A stretch of DNA of 64,000 bases from Nannobrachium achirus (GCA_963921795.1 OY997661.1:42072466-42136465); one strand, 5' to 3'; shown: positions 48,901 through 62,100, counted from the first letter of the stretch. Translations and numbers: made by a program. Notes: generated by a model from the letters alone, not told the origin.

Positions 48901-51900
48901 AGCTCAATAACGAGTCGCTTACTCCTATGCGCAATGCCTAAAGACAGGTTAGTGTATTGCCAGTGGTTCTCAACCTTTTCAGGCCGTGAACCCGAAATAA
49001 TCATATTCTAACTGGGGACCCCCCCCCCCCCCCCCCCCCCCCACCCTGACGAGCACTAAGAGTTGAGGAATTTTGTATAACACGGTTTTATTGTGAAAAT
49101 AGCAGATCTACATGCTCACAACGCCTCGCATCGCGAGGCGTTGTGAGCATGTAGATCTGCTATTTTCAAAATTTCTGCCTCTAATTTTGACAATTTGGCC
49201 CATGTTTAATTTGTCATTTCAGAGGTATTAACACAATCAATAACCAAAGACAATGCATAGCTAGGGCTGGGTTCGGTAACCGCCGTACCGCCGTATCGCG
49301 GTATACCGCAGCCTACCGCGGTGTCAGGGTCCTTACCGCGGTCAAAAAAGACAAAAAATAGGCTATTTTTAATGAGAACGAGCGAGTTTTAAAACGGGGG
49401 AGAAGCGAGGACCGCATGCGCTTCATGCCGCTCTGCTCTGGGCCGCGCACCACATGTTTGGAACAATTGGAAACTTGACCCGTCACAGTCTCCGACAGAG
49501 AGTGAGACACAGTAGACACTGGAGAAGTGCAGTAGCCTCGGTCAGCAGCGTTAAACTTTCTCCATAATCCACACGACACAACTCACACAAGTATGTTTAT
49601 ACATACCTCGTGGCCGTTTCTTTTTTATTCATACGGGCGGAGCGCGACGCGAGGACTAAAACCGAAAATGGAATCAGCGCTAGTGAGTACTTTTACAGTA
49701 TAGCGCGTGTGCCCGTCATTGTTCGACTACAACCTTTTCTGTCAAGTCTGGTAACTAAAACCTGTTTACTATGTTTATATCACCACTCAATCAATGCGAT
49801 TTGAGACATGAGTTTGCATAATCACAGACCGTACACAATCACTATACCCGTCTCATCTGGTTTGTTCACAAACAGCGTGCAGTGAAGCCCCAGTAGCCTA
49901 CCAGTGGCGTCAGTTCAGAAAAAGCTAAGGTATGGCAACATGACAGACACCAGTCATGTTGCCATACCTTAGCAACAGGCACGATGAAAGTACATTTTAT
50001 TATTTCCCCCTGTAGCCTAGGTATGGCAGGTGCCATAGCTTGCCATACCCAATTGACGCCTCTGTAGCCTACGTTACTATAGTAACCCGACACTGCAAAG
50101 ATCTACAAGCTCAGAAAGCGTTGCGAACGCGACGCGTTGTGAGCTTGTAGATCTGCTACTTTCAAAAGCCAGACCCACTGTGCTGTACGGGGAACTCGAG
50201 CAGTCGTGCTTATAGGACCGTGGAGAGACGAATTTTGGGCAGATGATAGGAATATTTTGTCTTATCGCCGAACCTTAATTAATAGATACGGGGGTGCGGT
50301 AATTACCGCAATACCGGCGGTAAATGGGAGGACGGTAACCGCGATAACAAAATGTTGATACCGAGCCACCCCTATGCATAGCTATTTTTTCCCAGGACCT
50401 TCCAGGACCCTTGATACATTCCAAAACTTTTCCAGTACTGGAAAAATATTTTTCTAATTTCAAAATATTTCCAGGAATTTCATGACCGTGGGAACCCTGC
50501 AAAACATGATATCTCGCCGAGACAAACGTGCCAAAACATAACATTTCCCGAGTCAAACCATCTCAAATGAGCTTTCTCCCTTTTCGAAACGGGACCAGGA
50601 AGACTCTTACATGGATTCGTCGTCTCTGTAGTGGACCACGGCTCTGGACTCTCCCTCCTTGCCCTCCTCCTGGAACTGGAAGTACTTCTCGAAGACGGAG
50701 GCGAAGCAGTTCCTCTTCAGCATGCCCGCCTGGTGGATCACCTCCTCCTTGTTGGCCGGCACGGCGTCCAGGTCGTACAGCAGGGACACGTTGTAGCCTG
50801 AGAAAAATTATTATTAATTGGATAATTTTAGAGATGGACCGATTGCAAAAATCTTGGCCGATACCGATCCCCCGGTTTTATGAAGGTCTGACCTGCCAAA
50901 ACCGATTTTTCCGATACCGATTTCTACCGAACTAGAAAATAGGGTTGCTCCAATACCCTTTTTTTCAGGCCAAGTAGGCCTACAAGACTTCAATTTGAGT
51001 ACCAATAAGCTAGAAGAACACTAATGCCAAATCAATCACAATAGTACAATATCCAAAATCACAGACCATATCCAGTCTAATATGACCGTCTGGACTAGGC
51101 AGGAGGAAAGCAGGTGACGCATTTTTCCTATTCTTTTTGGAGACGACATTGACACAGGATTATTGCAAAGGTAATCAGCACCATCTGTATTCTGTAGGCT
51201 GCCACTAAGTAGACTGGCTGCTACTTGCTAATGTTTACTTTAGTCACAGGACCAGAGCATCATGCTGTGCAGTGCCATAGACACAATTGGCATAAAACTG
51301 GTATTTATGTCAGTGCTGCTGGTCACCGATTCGGCCGGTTTGATATCATACCTGCCGATTTTTTTATATTGTCCGATTCCGATTTCCATCCCTAGTTAAT
51401 TTAACTCTGAGTGTAAACCAGGGGTTACTACATAGGGTCCTCAAAATCTTTGAGTGATAGAAACTTTTTTTTCGCCTTTTTTATATTAACCACTTGAACC
51501 CTAGAGTCCACATTCTGAGAACTTTAGCCAAAAATAGCAGATCTACAAGCTCACAAGGCCTCGCGCTGCAAGGCCTTGTGAGCTTGTAGATGGGCTATTT
51601 TCGGCAAGGAGCTTTGGTGTGGAGGGGAAAAGGAGCAGAGTACAGAGTGAAAGGTCAAGTTTATTAAGTATTGATGGTTCAAGACAAGTGGTTAAATATT
51701 TTAAAACACAAATTGCCATGAATCCAAAATACGCTGACCTTACAGGTCCATTTGGTAACATTTGAACACTCTCAGAGATGCAAACACAAAGTTACTGTGT
51801 AGGGTTACTTTGAAGAGTTTGAACAGTTTATTTTGGTCCTTTTAGCAGAACATGAACAGATACTACGGTTTAATTTACAAGTACAAAATTGCACCGAAAA

Positions 51901-54900
51901 GGCTTATTATGCCTATCGTAATGTAACTTTTACGGTAGGCATTTGTATCAACACAAAACAAACAGTTTCAAATTGAGGAAGTCGGCTGATAAGATATCGA
52001 CAGTCACGTTTGGGGAAAAAGGAACTATGACGTCACAAAGCACTGCAATGGAAGCAGTGGATTTAATCTGCAACATATAGGTTTTAGAAGCCTACTGTTT
52101 CATATCTGCATGATACCACCATAGGGTATCACAATGATGTATTAGATTAGATTCCACTTCATTTATCCTTAGGATGGGGAATGCAGGTGCTACTTTGGCC
52201 ACTTGGGGGTGCGTATTGATCAGGTGGGGGAAATGCAGTTGTCATAAATAAGTATTTTTAAAGGAAGTCTTTACGTGTTTTCACTTTCTGCACATCTCTA
52301 TCATCAGATTCAAATCCATAATGTTGACATATTGGCACGGGTTTTATGTTCTTTGACACCAAGTTAGTCACTCTGTCAGGAGACATTTCTTGTCAAAACA
52401 CAATGAACGTTTTTTCTGATTGACCAACTGAAGCTTACTTGACAAAGACGAGCTTTTGATCTTATGGACACTGGATAAGATAACCCTTGACGATTTAGAC
52501 AGCAGGTAATGGGGTCAAATGTTTAGATATTCACACTTTGTAAACTTAATCAACAAACTTTGTGTGACCATGTGATCTCCTCCTTGACTCCTTGATACCG
52601 GTCAGCTCAGTCATTCCCTCGCTGATCGCTCTTTTTGTATGTTTTTTTTGTGTGTTCAATGTGTACAACTATGGCAACCACTAGCTGCTGCGTAATACGG
52701 GCGCGTGGTGATTTTCCGATTGCCTTAAAGTCCGAAAGGCTGTTCAATTTAGTAGCCTATGAGAGCGGAGACACACACCGGAGGAGGAGAGAAAGAGGAA
52801 GAGAGGCGGCCGGGCTGACTGAGGTTGCCGACGCTTGCAGCATGTGATGTTTAAGATGTTAAACTTGGTTACACTCACACAGGTTGAGTGATTACTTTGT
52901 TTGATGTGAAAGCATAATGGATAAAAACCTGAATGTTACCTCTTATTCTGTGACCAAGGTTGGATCCAGTCAATTTGAAGAAATAATAATCCAGCTTTTA
53001 CTTGAGGCGAGGACACTAACAAAGCACAGGCCTACGTTTTCATTCACAACTTCTTGGCTGAAAATCCATTCTATATAGCCTATGTGTCATTTTATAGCCT
53101 ATAGTTTAAACTAGAGCTGCTCGACTCTTTTCAGACTAGCGCTGACAGTGAGTGAGAGAGCTTAATTGAAATGACCAACATAATATGCGCAGTGAACTGG
53201 AATTAGGCTATATAATTAATTATTTGGAAACAGGTGTGTAAAGATTCTAATCTATAAACATCTCAAATAGCTTTTATACTTTTTTTTAATGAGATTTGGC
53301 CTTATATATTGATATGTTCTCAGATTTGGCTATTTATTTGCTGGCTTTTAGGCTAATTAATAAATTATTTGAATCATGCCAACCTCTGCGCATGGGGGGG
53401 GGGGGGACCTCTCTCTCTGGGACATCGGATTCGGATCTCCATGCCGTCGGACGTTCAGGCCGTCGGAATATCGAGATTTTGCCGCGTAATACATGCTTGT
53501 TGTACTGTGCAACCGCAATGTCCGGTTTGCCTACAGAACCCTCCACAGTGCAACGCTACGCATCGTTGATTCCCATCTAAGCCCAGTGCATAACTCCATA
53601 TGTAAACAAGCATTATGTAAATCACATGAAACAGGGCTTATTATTAATGCAATATATGGCTTAATGATATATGGAATATGGCTTATTAAAAATGCAGACT
53701 GCTGATTTAGCACTGTCACGTAAGCAAACGCGACAATATTGACATTGGTTGCTGTAGGCTATTTTTTTTATTTGCCAGCGCGTCTCGTAATGATAGTGTA
53801 CATGTTCAGTCGATCCTCATGAATTCAAACCGGTTTTAACCCATTTAGAACGGGTACACATTTTGTGTTTCATTATTTTATGCTTTAACTATTGAAAAAT
53901 AGCAGATATACAAGCTCACAGCGCGGCACTCGGTGCCGCGCTGCGAGCTTGTAGATCTGCTATTTTTTTTAAATCGTGAAAATTAGAATTTTGACCCGAT
54001 TCTATAAGTGTCTTTTGAATCCTTCTAAGGTTTTTTGAAAACCCTATGTTTCTATGTCAGCAATCTGGCCAGCCATCGTCAAAGAAAAAGTCCTTTTCAC
54101 TTAAATGGAGCTCAGTTTGTCTGTTCTTGAGAGACTACTATGTCAGTGGTTCTCAAACGTTTTCATGTCAAGGTCCGCCAAAATGATATTTATTTGGCCA
54201 CACGGACCCCCATTTCAAAATATCTAGTTCCGGGGACCCCCCAGAAGCAAAATTTGAGTTACAAACGTTCGCTTTGAAAATACATATATTCAAAGATTTG
54301 CACACATTTTCGTTACTTTTTCAAAAACAGCAGATCTACAAGCTCGCAGCGCGGCACTCGGTGCCGCGCTGTGAGCTTGTATATCTGCTATTTTTCACTG
54401 GTTAAAGCATTCAATAATTTCTAGGCCTAAATGGGTTAAGATCGTACACCGGACCGGATAAACCGGAAATCAAAACTAGACGTCTTTGATGACAAGGTGA
54501 CAAAGGCTTCACTGGGTGAACGCACAGGCTCAAAGGCACCAACTCTGACAGGCTGTCAATCAACCAATTAAGCCATGATTTAAGCCATGGACGGTCAAAT
54601 ACCTTTGAGGACAAAAGCTTCAATGGATGAACTTGCGGATAGGTTCAAGGGAATCTCTTTCATGCAACACAAGCCATGTCAGGCTGAATGCTTTGTCTGC
54701 ACCAGTGTTGTTTTAGTCAGTCTTTTGAAGAAATGTCATTTATTGGACACGTTGTGAGCTTGTAGATCAGCTATTTTCAGCACAAAACACCTGAGAGCAA
54801 CCAAACATAAAATGACTCTTCTCCACTAGTCCCTCCCTAAAGTTTTAGTCTAGTTTTTATTTTGTTGACGAAATTGTCAATATATTTAGTCTTAGTTTTA

Positions 54901-57900
54901 GTAAGTGAAAAAAAAAAACAGTCGACAATCATTTTTCTACATAGTTTTAGTCGACGAAATCAACACTGGTCTGCACTGCAACTTACTCGACTCTGCAGCA
55001 ACAAGGTATGTCCCATAGATCCTTTTCAGCAGCTGAAATGACAGGAATCACACGATTAACACATTTTATTTCGTCTCGATGAACAATGAAACCGAGGCAA
55101 ATAGGAATACACAGCCGTTAGACGAAACATTACAAAATAAAAGGAACATTAAAGGGAAAGCTTGCCTATTTCTAACCTGAATCCTATCATGAAACTGAGG
55201 AGAAAATGTGAACAAAACATTTCCCAAAGCGTTCTGTGACTTGAGAGCTCGCTCATATGAAAACGGCGATGGGCAACTCCGCCAGCCTAATGATGTATTG
55301 GCTGATGTTAGGGCTGTCACAATTATTACATAATCGTCTAATCGCAATTATTTGAGGTAATCACAATTATTTTGCCTAATCGTCATAATCGTTTCCATGT
55401 TGAGAAATGTTAAAATAATTTCAAACACTTTCAAAAAGTAGTGGAAATAGCAGATCTACACAACGCGTCGCATCGCGGCGCGTTCTGAGCTTGTAGATTG
55501 GCTATTTCCACAATCAATGTTCTTTTTTATAAAGTTGTCAAATATGTCAGTCATTTCTTTGTACATTTAGGTTATGTGTCATAACTGCCATGTGCAACTT
55601 CAAAGCCTACAAAGCCAAACAGAAATGTAATTGTCAACGACAAATACACAATTAAAACGCTAACCGCAATTATTTGAGTGACAATTAATCGTCAAGTAAA
55701 ATGTCATAATTGTGACAGCCCTAGCTGATGTATTTAGTCTGTAGAAGTCATTTTCATGAGAAAGGTCTCTCGCCTCCCTGGAACTCTGGCTCGTATGGGG
55801 CTGAGGTGGCTCTGTGAGGTTTTGCTGGACAAAAGTTGGATAAAAAAAAATCTAATCCAACCTACAGTAGTATTAGTAGCAAGTGTATTTCATCATTGTG
55901 TTACTGTTGTGGTACTGTCAACTGTATATGGATTAGTACAAATTAGGTGATATAGACAATCTCCTTTTAAAGAGAGAAGTGTGGTGGATTGAATATCTGA
56001 AAACAATGGCGCCTATAGGTCTAAACGAGGACTTTGATATTAGACCGTTTTTGTAAAAGAAAATAACAGGTGGTTTACTTTTTGTGAGAGTCTACTTATA
56101 TTGCTGTGATTTGATAAACATAAGGGTTGAATCGAGTTAGGATCTGATCTCCTTTGAAAAGTTTTTAATTTTAGAATTGTTTATTTTTATAAAAAAGAAA
56201 AAAACATAAAAAAATATTACTAGAAAATCATGTACAGTTATTTGTAATTATACAACTGCTGTGAATCTTGTTATACTACGAAATCATGTCTAACTTATCA
56301 CTGATATGCGCCCACACACCAGGTGGGGCTAATGACTATCAGTGTCACAAATGTACTTAAAGACATGGGTTTCCTGTTTCCTGTCATACTGAAGAAGACC
56401 TTACGGGTCGAAACGTATATTTTTTTGCTGTTTGCTAAATAAAAGAATTGGAGCTACAGAGAAAGTGAGTGCGAGCTATTTTGTTTCTTTTTAGTACAAA
56501 TTAGGATCACAACATCCGGTTATCCCGCTGGCTCTCAACATGGTTAAATGACTGATAAGTTAGGAGCCAAATGGACCCTTAAAGATCTGTAGCTTTTATA
56601 TTATAGACATTTCTGCAACTTCTATATTAGACATTTCAGTAATGCCTTTGAATGTGACATCAACATTCAAATGAACACTTACGGGCCCATTTGGTTACAG
56701 TTATTAAATTATCACTGTGGATTTTAGAGTGTAGATTGGGGTCCCTCAGACAAGAGATGTCAAGCCTTTGAATTTAAAAAGGGTTGAGAAACAATGTGTG
56801 TATCATATATATATCGGTATCAACGGGAAAAACATACATACTGTACACTACGGTAGGTCAAGTAAGGTTGGTAGACTATCAACTTTCACATGAGATAGTT
56901 TATTGTCATCTGTCAGCATCTTTGAAAGCCAAAAAGCCAGCAAGACAAACTTGCCCTACCACAAACAGGGTTTGTCTATTAGTGACAAACCAGAGGCGGC
57001 TTGTGTTGAGCAGATAATTGCAGCTCGGCTAGGATGAAAATAGACACGGAGCTCCGGTCCCAAATCGCTACCTGTCACTGCGGAATGGACAGCGCTAAGC
57101 TAGGTGGTATCATGCAAATCAGGCGGAGGTATGGAAGACACGCAGCTCAGGGGCGTCAATTGGGTATGGCAGGGGTATGCAGCTGCCATACCCAGGGTCC
57201 AGGGGGGGGGGGGAATAATAGTTACTTTTAAATATAAATCCATGAATGTGTCTTTGTCTATCTGTGCTGGTTTATTATGTTGTTAAACAACATGGTCACT
57301 TTAACAAAGTATTATAATTATATTCTCCACACTTGTATTCTCCCCCGTCTTGACAGAATGCTATATTCCCAGGTTCCGCAGGTCAGCTGCACAGGTGCAA
57401 TGCATTATTGTTAATTGTGGCACGTTTAGCTGCACTTGAACAACTGTTCCAGCCTGCCATATCCAGCCCAAGAAACAGTAGAAACGGGGAGATTTTTTTT
57501 TTACTTAAAATAAATGTATCATGCCTGTTTGCTAAGATATGGCAACATGACTGGTATCATGTTGCCATACCTTAGCTTTTTCTGAACTGACGCCACTGAC
57601 GCAGCTCTTGTGGGGTTTCAGGTGAAAGAGGATTCACTCTTGCTCCAGCCTGCCCACGCAGAACGCTAGCTAGCATTCAAGTTCACAGAAAAGCTGTGGC
57701 GAAGCCCATGGTTTGGTAACACAACACAGATAACACAATGCTTGATATGCATCGGTTGCAAGATTAGCCTCATTGGCAACATGCTGGATTACCAGGCAGG
57801 AACTCTTCTAGTTCTTTACAACAGACAACACCAGTAGCGCTTTGGAGGCCGGACGCGACCGGACGCCGTGTGGTCGGAAAAATTCCCTCACGGACGCACG

Positions 57901-60136
57901 GACGGCACCGAACGGTGCACGACTGTGTAAACGCGTGCATAAATAAATGACCGTCCGCCCGGAAAAGAAAATCCCAAAGCACCACTGGATAACACAATGC
58001 TTGATATATGCATCGGTTGCAAGATTAGCCTTCATTGGAAACATGCTGGATTTACCAGGCAGGAACCCTTCTAGTTCTTGGAACAGTGGACAGTAAAAGT
58101 ACCTTTATTTGAATACTGTACTTAAAACTTTTTTTGAATATCTATACTTAAATTAGTATTTGTATTTTTGGATACTTTCACTCCACTACATTTCCAAGAC
58201 AAATAGTGTTCTCTCACACAACTACATTTCTAAAAGGGGAAAAGGTACATCATGAAATAACCAACCACTTAAGCCATATATAGTGAAAAAGATATCTGGA
58301 CTTTCATATCTGCATTTCAATACAGTATGCATTCATATACAAAACCAAAATGCACTCTGTTTTAGGGCATTCACGAATAGTGATTTTTAGTATTCTAATT
58401 ATTCAACCTCTAAGTATTCGAATAGTCAAATATTCGACAGGACTGGCCAAACTGTCAAATATTAAGTAAGCAAGAGGCGAACATTGTGAAAATAGCCGAT
58501 CTACTAGATCTGCTATTTTCAAAATATTTATCTGCGAAACAGAGTCAAATTAAATGTAATACCTACAATTCCAAGTGCTTGTCAGGGTGGGGGTCCCCAG
58601 TTCAAATATGATTCTTTTGGGGGTCACAGCCTAAAAAGGTTTGAGAATCCCTCGTTATAGAGCATTAACAAATTCATCCACCAGGGACATTGACAACTCA
58701 TTATTATGACTTCCTATCTAGCCAAGCTTTATAATCTATATATTTTTTTAAAGAGAAAATAATAAAATAAGCGAATATTCGACTTTGGTGAACAACGTTG
58801 AATAGTGACTTTTGATATTCGATTGTTAGAATATTCGAATATTTGGTGAATGCCCTACTCTGTTTGTGATTTGTACTTTTTCACTTTGTGTTGTGGAATG
58901 ATATTTGACCAGTAGCATCGATACTTTTGACTTGAACTGGGGTCTGGGGATGAGCTGCTGCCTACTTGTCCACCACTGCTAAGTGCTAACTCTGCATCCC
59001 GTCTGGTCAACGGCTTCCTTTTCATGTGGGCCTCATGGTGCTGCTGAACCCCAGTGCCTCCCTGCGTCTGCACTCGTAGAATCTGAGCGAAAGAGGAGGG
59101 CAGACGTCAGGGACGTGCTGGCCATTGGGAAAAGCAGGACAACTCCCGAACGGCTGGTTCATTCCCGGCCGGTCCAGGCCGGCCGTTAGGAAAAAAATAC
59201 AAATAAAATGTCTGCCTTCGTTCCATTTTGGGGGCTGGGCGGCCGACAAAGTAAATAGTCACTGTCGGGCAGAAACCTCGTATCTCAAAGTTTAAAATGT
59301 GTACATTTTTTTCGCAAAGCAAAGCCCTGCTTCATCATACAAGGCCGTTGCACAAAAGTAGTGAAAACAGCAGATCTACAAGCACACAACGCCTCGCGGT
59401 GCGAGGCGTTGTGTGCTTGTAGATCGGCTGTTTTCACTAGTTTAAATCATTTTTTAAATGATGAATACAAAACAAACGGTTTTGGACGTACAAGGTTTCC
59501 ACCCGACAACGACAAAATATAACTCATGTAATTGGCCCACTGGCTTGTCACTTGTCATGATCTGAAATGTCAAATCTTTGAGTAGCAGCAGCAGCGCTAT
59601 GGAGAGATATGCCGCGCAATGAGGGCCTCTACAACTCTTTTTCCCGGGCTGAATCAGGGGCCCAGCACGTCCCTGGCAGACGTCCACTGGAAGCCGGCCA
59701 AGGCACTTCATTCAGCAGCGGCGGGCGGCGCTCCGGCACAGTCAGCACTTCCTCACTCGGGCTGACTCACAGAGCAAGCTTCCTGTTTTCAGCAGAGGCC
59801 TCTTGCAGAGGCTTTATCTCCATACAAGGAGAAGGAGTGTGTGTGTGTGTCTGTAAGAGGGTGTTGTGTGCCGACATATTCAGCTTTTCTGTAGCTTTAC
59901 TCATGTTGAGGTTTTACATTTATTAGTCGACAGCGGGGGTTCTGCCTTTAGGCCGGTTTGAGCAGCGAAAACCCAACTACATTCTCTCATGAAACCATCA
60001 CGTGACAGACGGATTTGAATCACAGTAGTTGATGCACAGAAACAGGACTGTGCGTAAGCATGTATGTGTGAATAAGAAAGAGCACGTGCACACACGTGTG
60101 TGTGAGAGAGGAAGAGTGTAAATTATGTCTGTATGA

Positions 60137-60233
<97 letters not shown>

Positions 60234-62100
60234 AGGTTTGTAATCACTTCCAACAAGATTCATCTGTGTGTGTGACTTTTTCTTTTAAATAAACACATAT
60301 GCACAGATAAATCTTGTGGTAAGTGATTGCAAGAGCAGCCTGGCTCAAACATGTCAGCTTCTGTCTTAACTTGTTAAAAAGAAAAACAAGTCTATGAGGA
60401 ACAAGACCCTACAGACACAGCCTATTTGGGAAATAGACCTCAGGGTGTGTAAAAAATATATAAAAAGAAGAAAAAAAGCCACCCTCGTTGTGTGTGTAGG
60501 TGTACTTCTCTCACCTCGTCAGCCCCATGCTCCTGCAGCTCCTTGTAGAACTTTAGGGAGATGCTGACCATCACCTTGGTCTTGTCCCCGTTGGGGTTGG
60601 AGATGTGGTACAGGACGCCATCGAAATCTACGGCCAGCAGAGAAATGCTTAGGGTCTACCGTCATATAAGGCTGGTTACACCCCGCCACTCTGACACTAA
60701 CCCTATCTCTAACCCTTACCCTAAACTTAACCCCTATGGAAGTGTTGCCACTCCGACAATAAGAAGTCAATTTCGGAGCGGCGACATGTCGTAATGGAGA
60801 GCGACACCCTATAGGGCATCTATCAGAATCAGCTTTGTCACATAAGGTCTACTGGTCATCTATAAGGCTGAGCCAAGGGCAGTAACTACAGTATGTATCT
60901 TTTTTTAACCACGTAATCCCTATATACTTAGTTAAACGGAGTCCCCCAAGACTCTATACTAGGCTCTGTCCTCCTTTCCCTATACACCCAATCTCTTTGC
61001 CGAAATAGCCTATCAACAAGCTCACAAGAACGCTCACAATGCAATTTTGGCAGACCACACAATAGGGACGCAAGCGTTCCAAGAGGTTAAATATCACAGT
61101 CAGTAATGCTTCTGCAAATCTCTTATCGGTTGGGTTAATTTCATTTTATTCTATTAGTAGACATTTTTCTCTTATTGAGCACTTCTACACCTAATTTAAG
61201 TCCCAAAGTTGACCCATAAGGATACATTTTGACACTTGAGTTAACTCTTTTACTGTGCTGATAATCCCGACATGGAAGTAAACGGTTAATGACAATGCCA
61301 CATTTTTTTCTTAATGCATATTAAGAAAAAAATGAAACGGATGTTTCACATTAATAACATACAACTACATATGACCTCACCTGCAAAGGTCACCTCCACA
61401 GCCTCTGGTTTGGTTCTGCCAAGAAGAAAACACAGTTTGACGTAAAGATTGAGAACAAACACTGTCATAGGTGACAGATGCACACTGTAGTATTTGAAGC
61501 AACTTGAATGCACTAGGTCTGTACTTGTTTGTTCGTGTTTCTACTGCACCATAATTGTACAGTGGTGGTAACAGTACATATTTTTTTATGTGGCAGCTGG
61601 CATGTCCAAGAGAACTTTCCCTAAGGGGTAAATAAAGTAACCTTGAACCTCAAGAAACCCACTGTTATTTTGAAGGCATGTATGTTATTGAGCTATTGCT
61701 TAACAACTCTTAACCTGGCGTCCCAATTTGGGCTCATGATTGTAGGTGAAAATGTCCCCAGACTCCCCACATTAAAAAGAAATAGCACAACAAGCTCTGT
61801 GATAAGCATTGTGAGCTTGTAGATTGCTAAGGCTATTTGTCAGTATACAATAGGGTTACTATCCTGAATTCCTGATAAATATTTAAACTAACTTACATGC
61901 ATATACTTACATGCATATACAATTCAATTCAAATGAGCTTTAATGGCATGAGAAACACAAGTTTACATTGCCAAAGCAAGTGTCACAAATACAATAAAAA
62001 CTGTTGAAAATGGGGAACATATATAGCCTACAGTTGGAGGGGGTACAGCATTGTGTAAACTATGTCGCATTGTGACATTTTATACAAGGTAGCACGCACG

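Larger units (their letters stand above)
48811..50499. mobile_element. outer hAT-like element (CAGGGTTCCCAC) with nested insertions
   Basis: CAGGGTTCCCACACATC at the left, CGTGGGAACCCTG at the right, AACTTTTCCAG motifs on both inner flanks. 1,689 bp, mostly inserted DNA. The duplication is not clear. Confidence 0.7.

Noticed and set aside
49313..49579. An 88-residue frame in the TAGGGCTGGG element as a transposase
   Set aside because: No hAT, zinc-finger or DDE motif is visible and the frame is short. The element is better treated as non-autonomous.
3511..61838. The shared palindromes as microRNA genes or transcription terminators
   Set aside because: They occur dozens of times inside transposons at varying positions and on both strands. 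This is mobile-repeat behaviour; terminator hairpins of this kind are bacterial. Small-RNA production cannot be excluded but is not evidenced.
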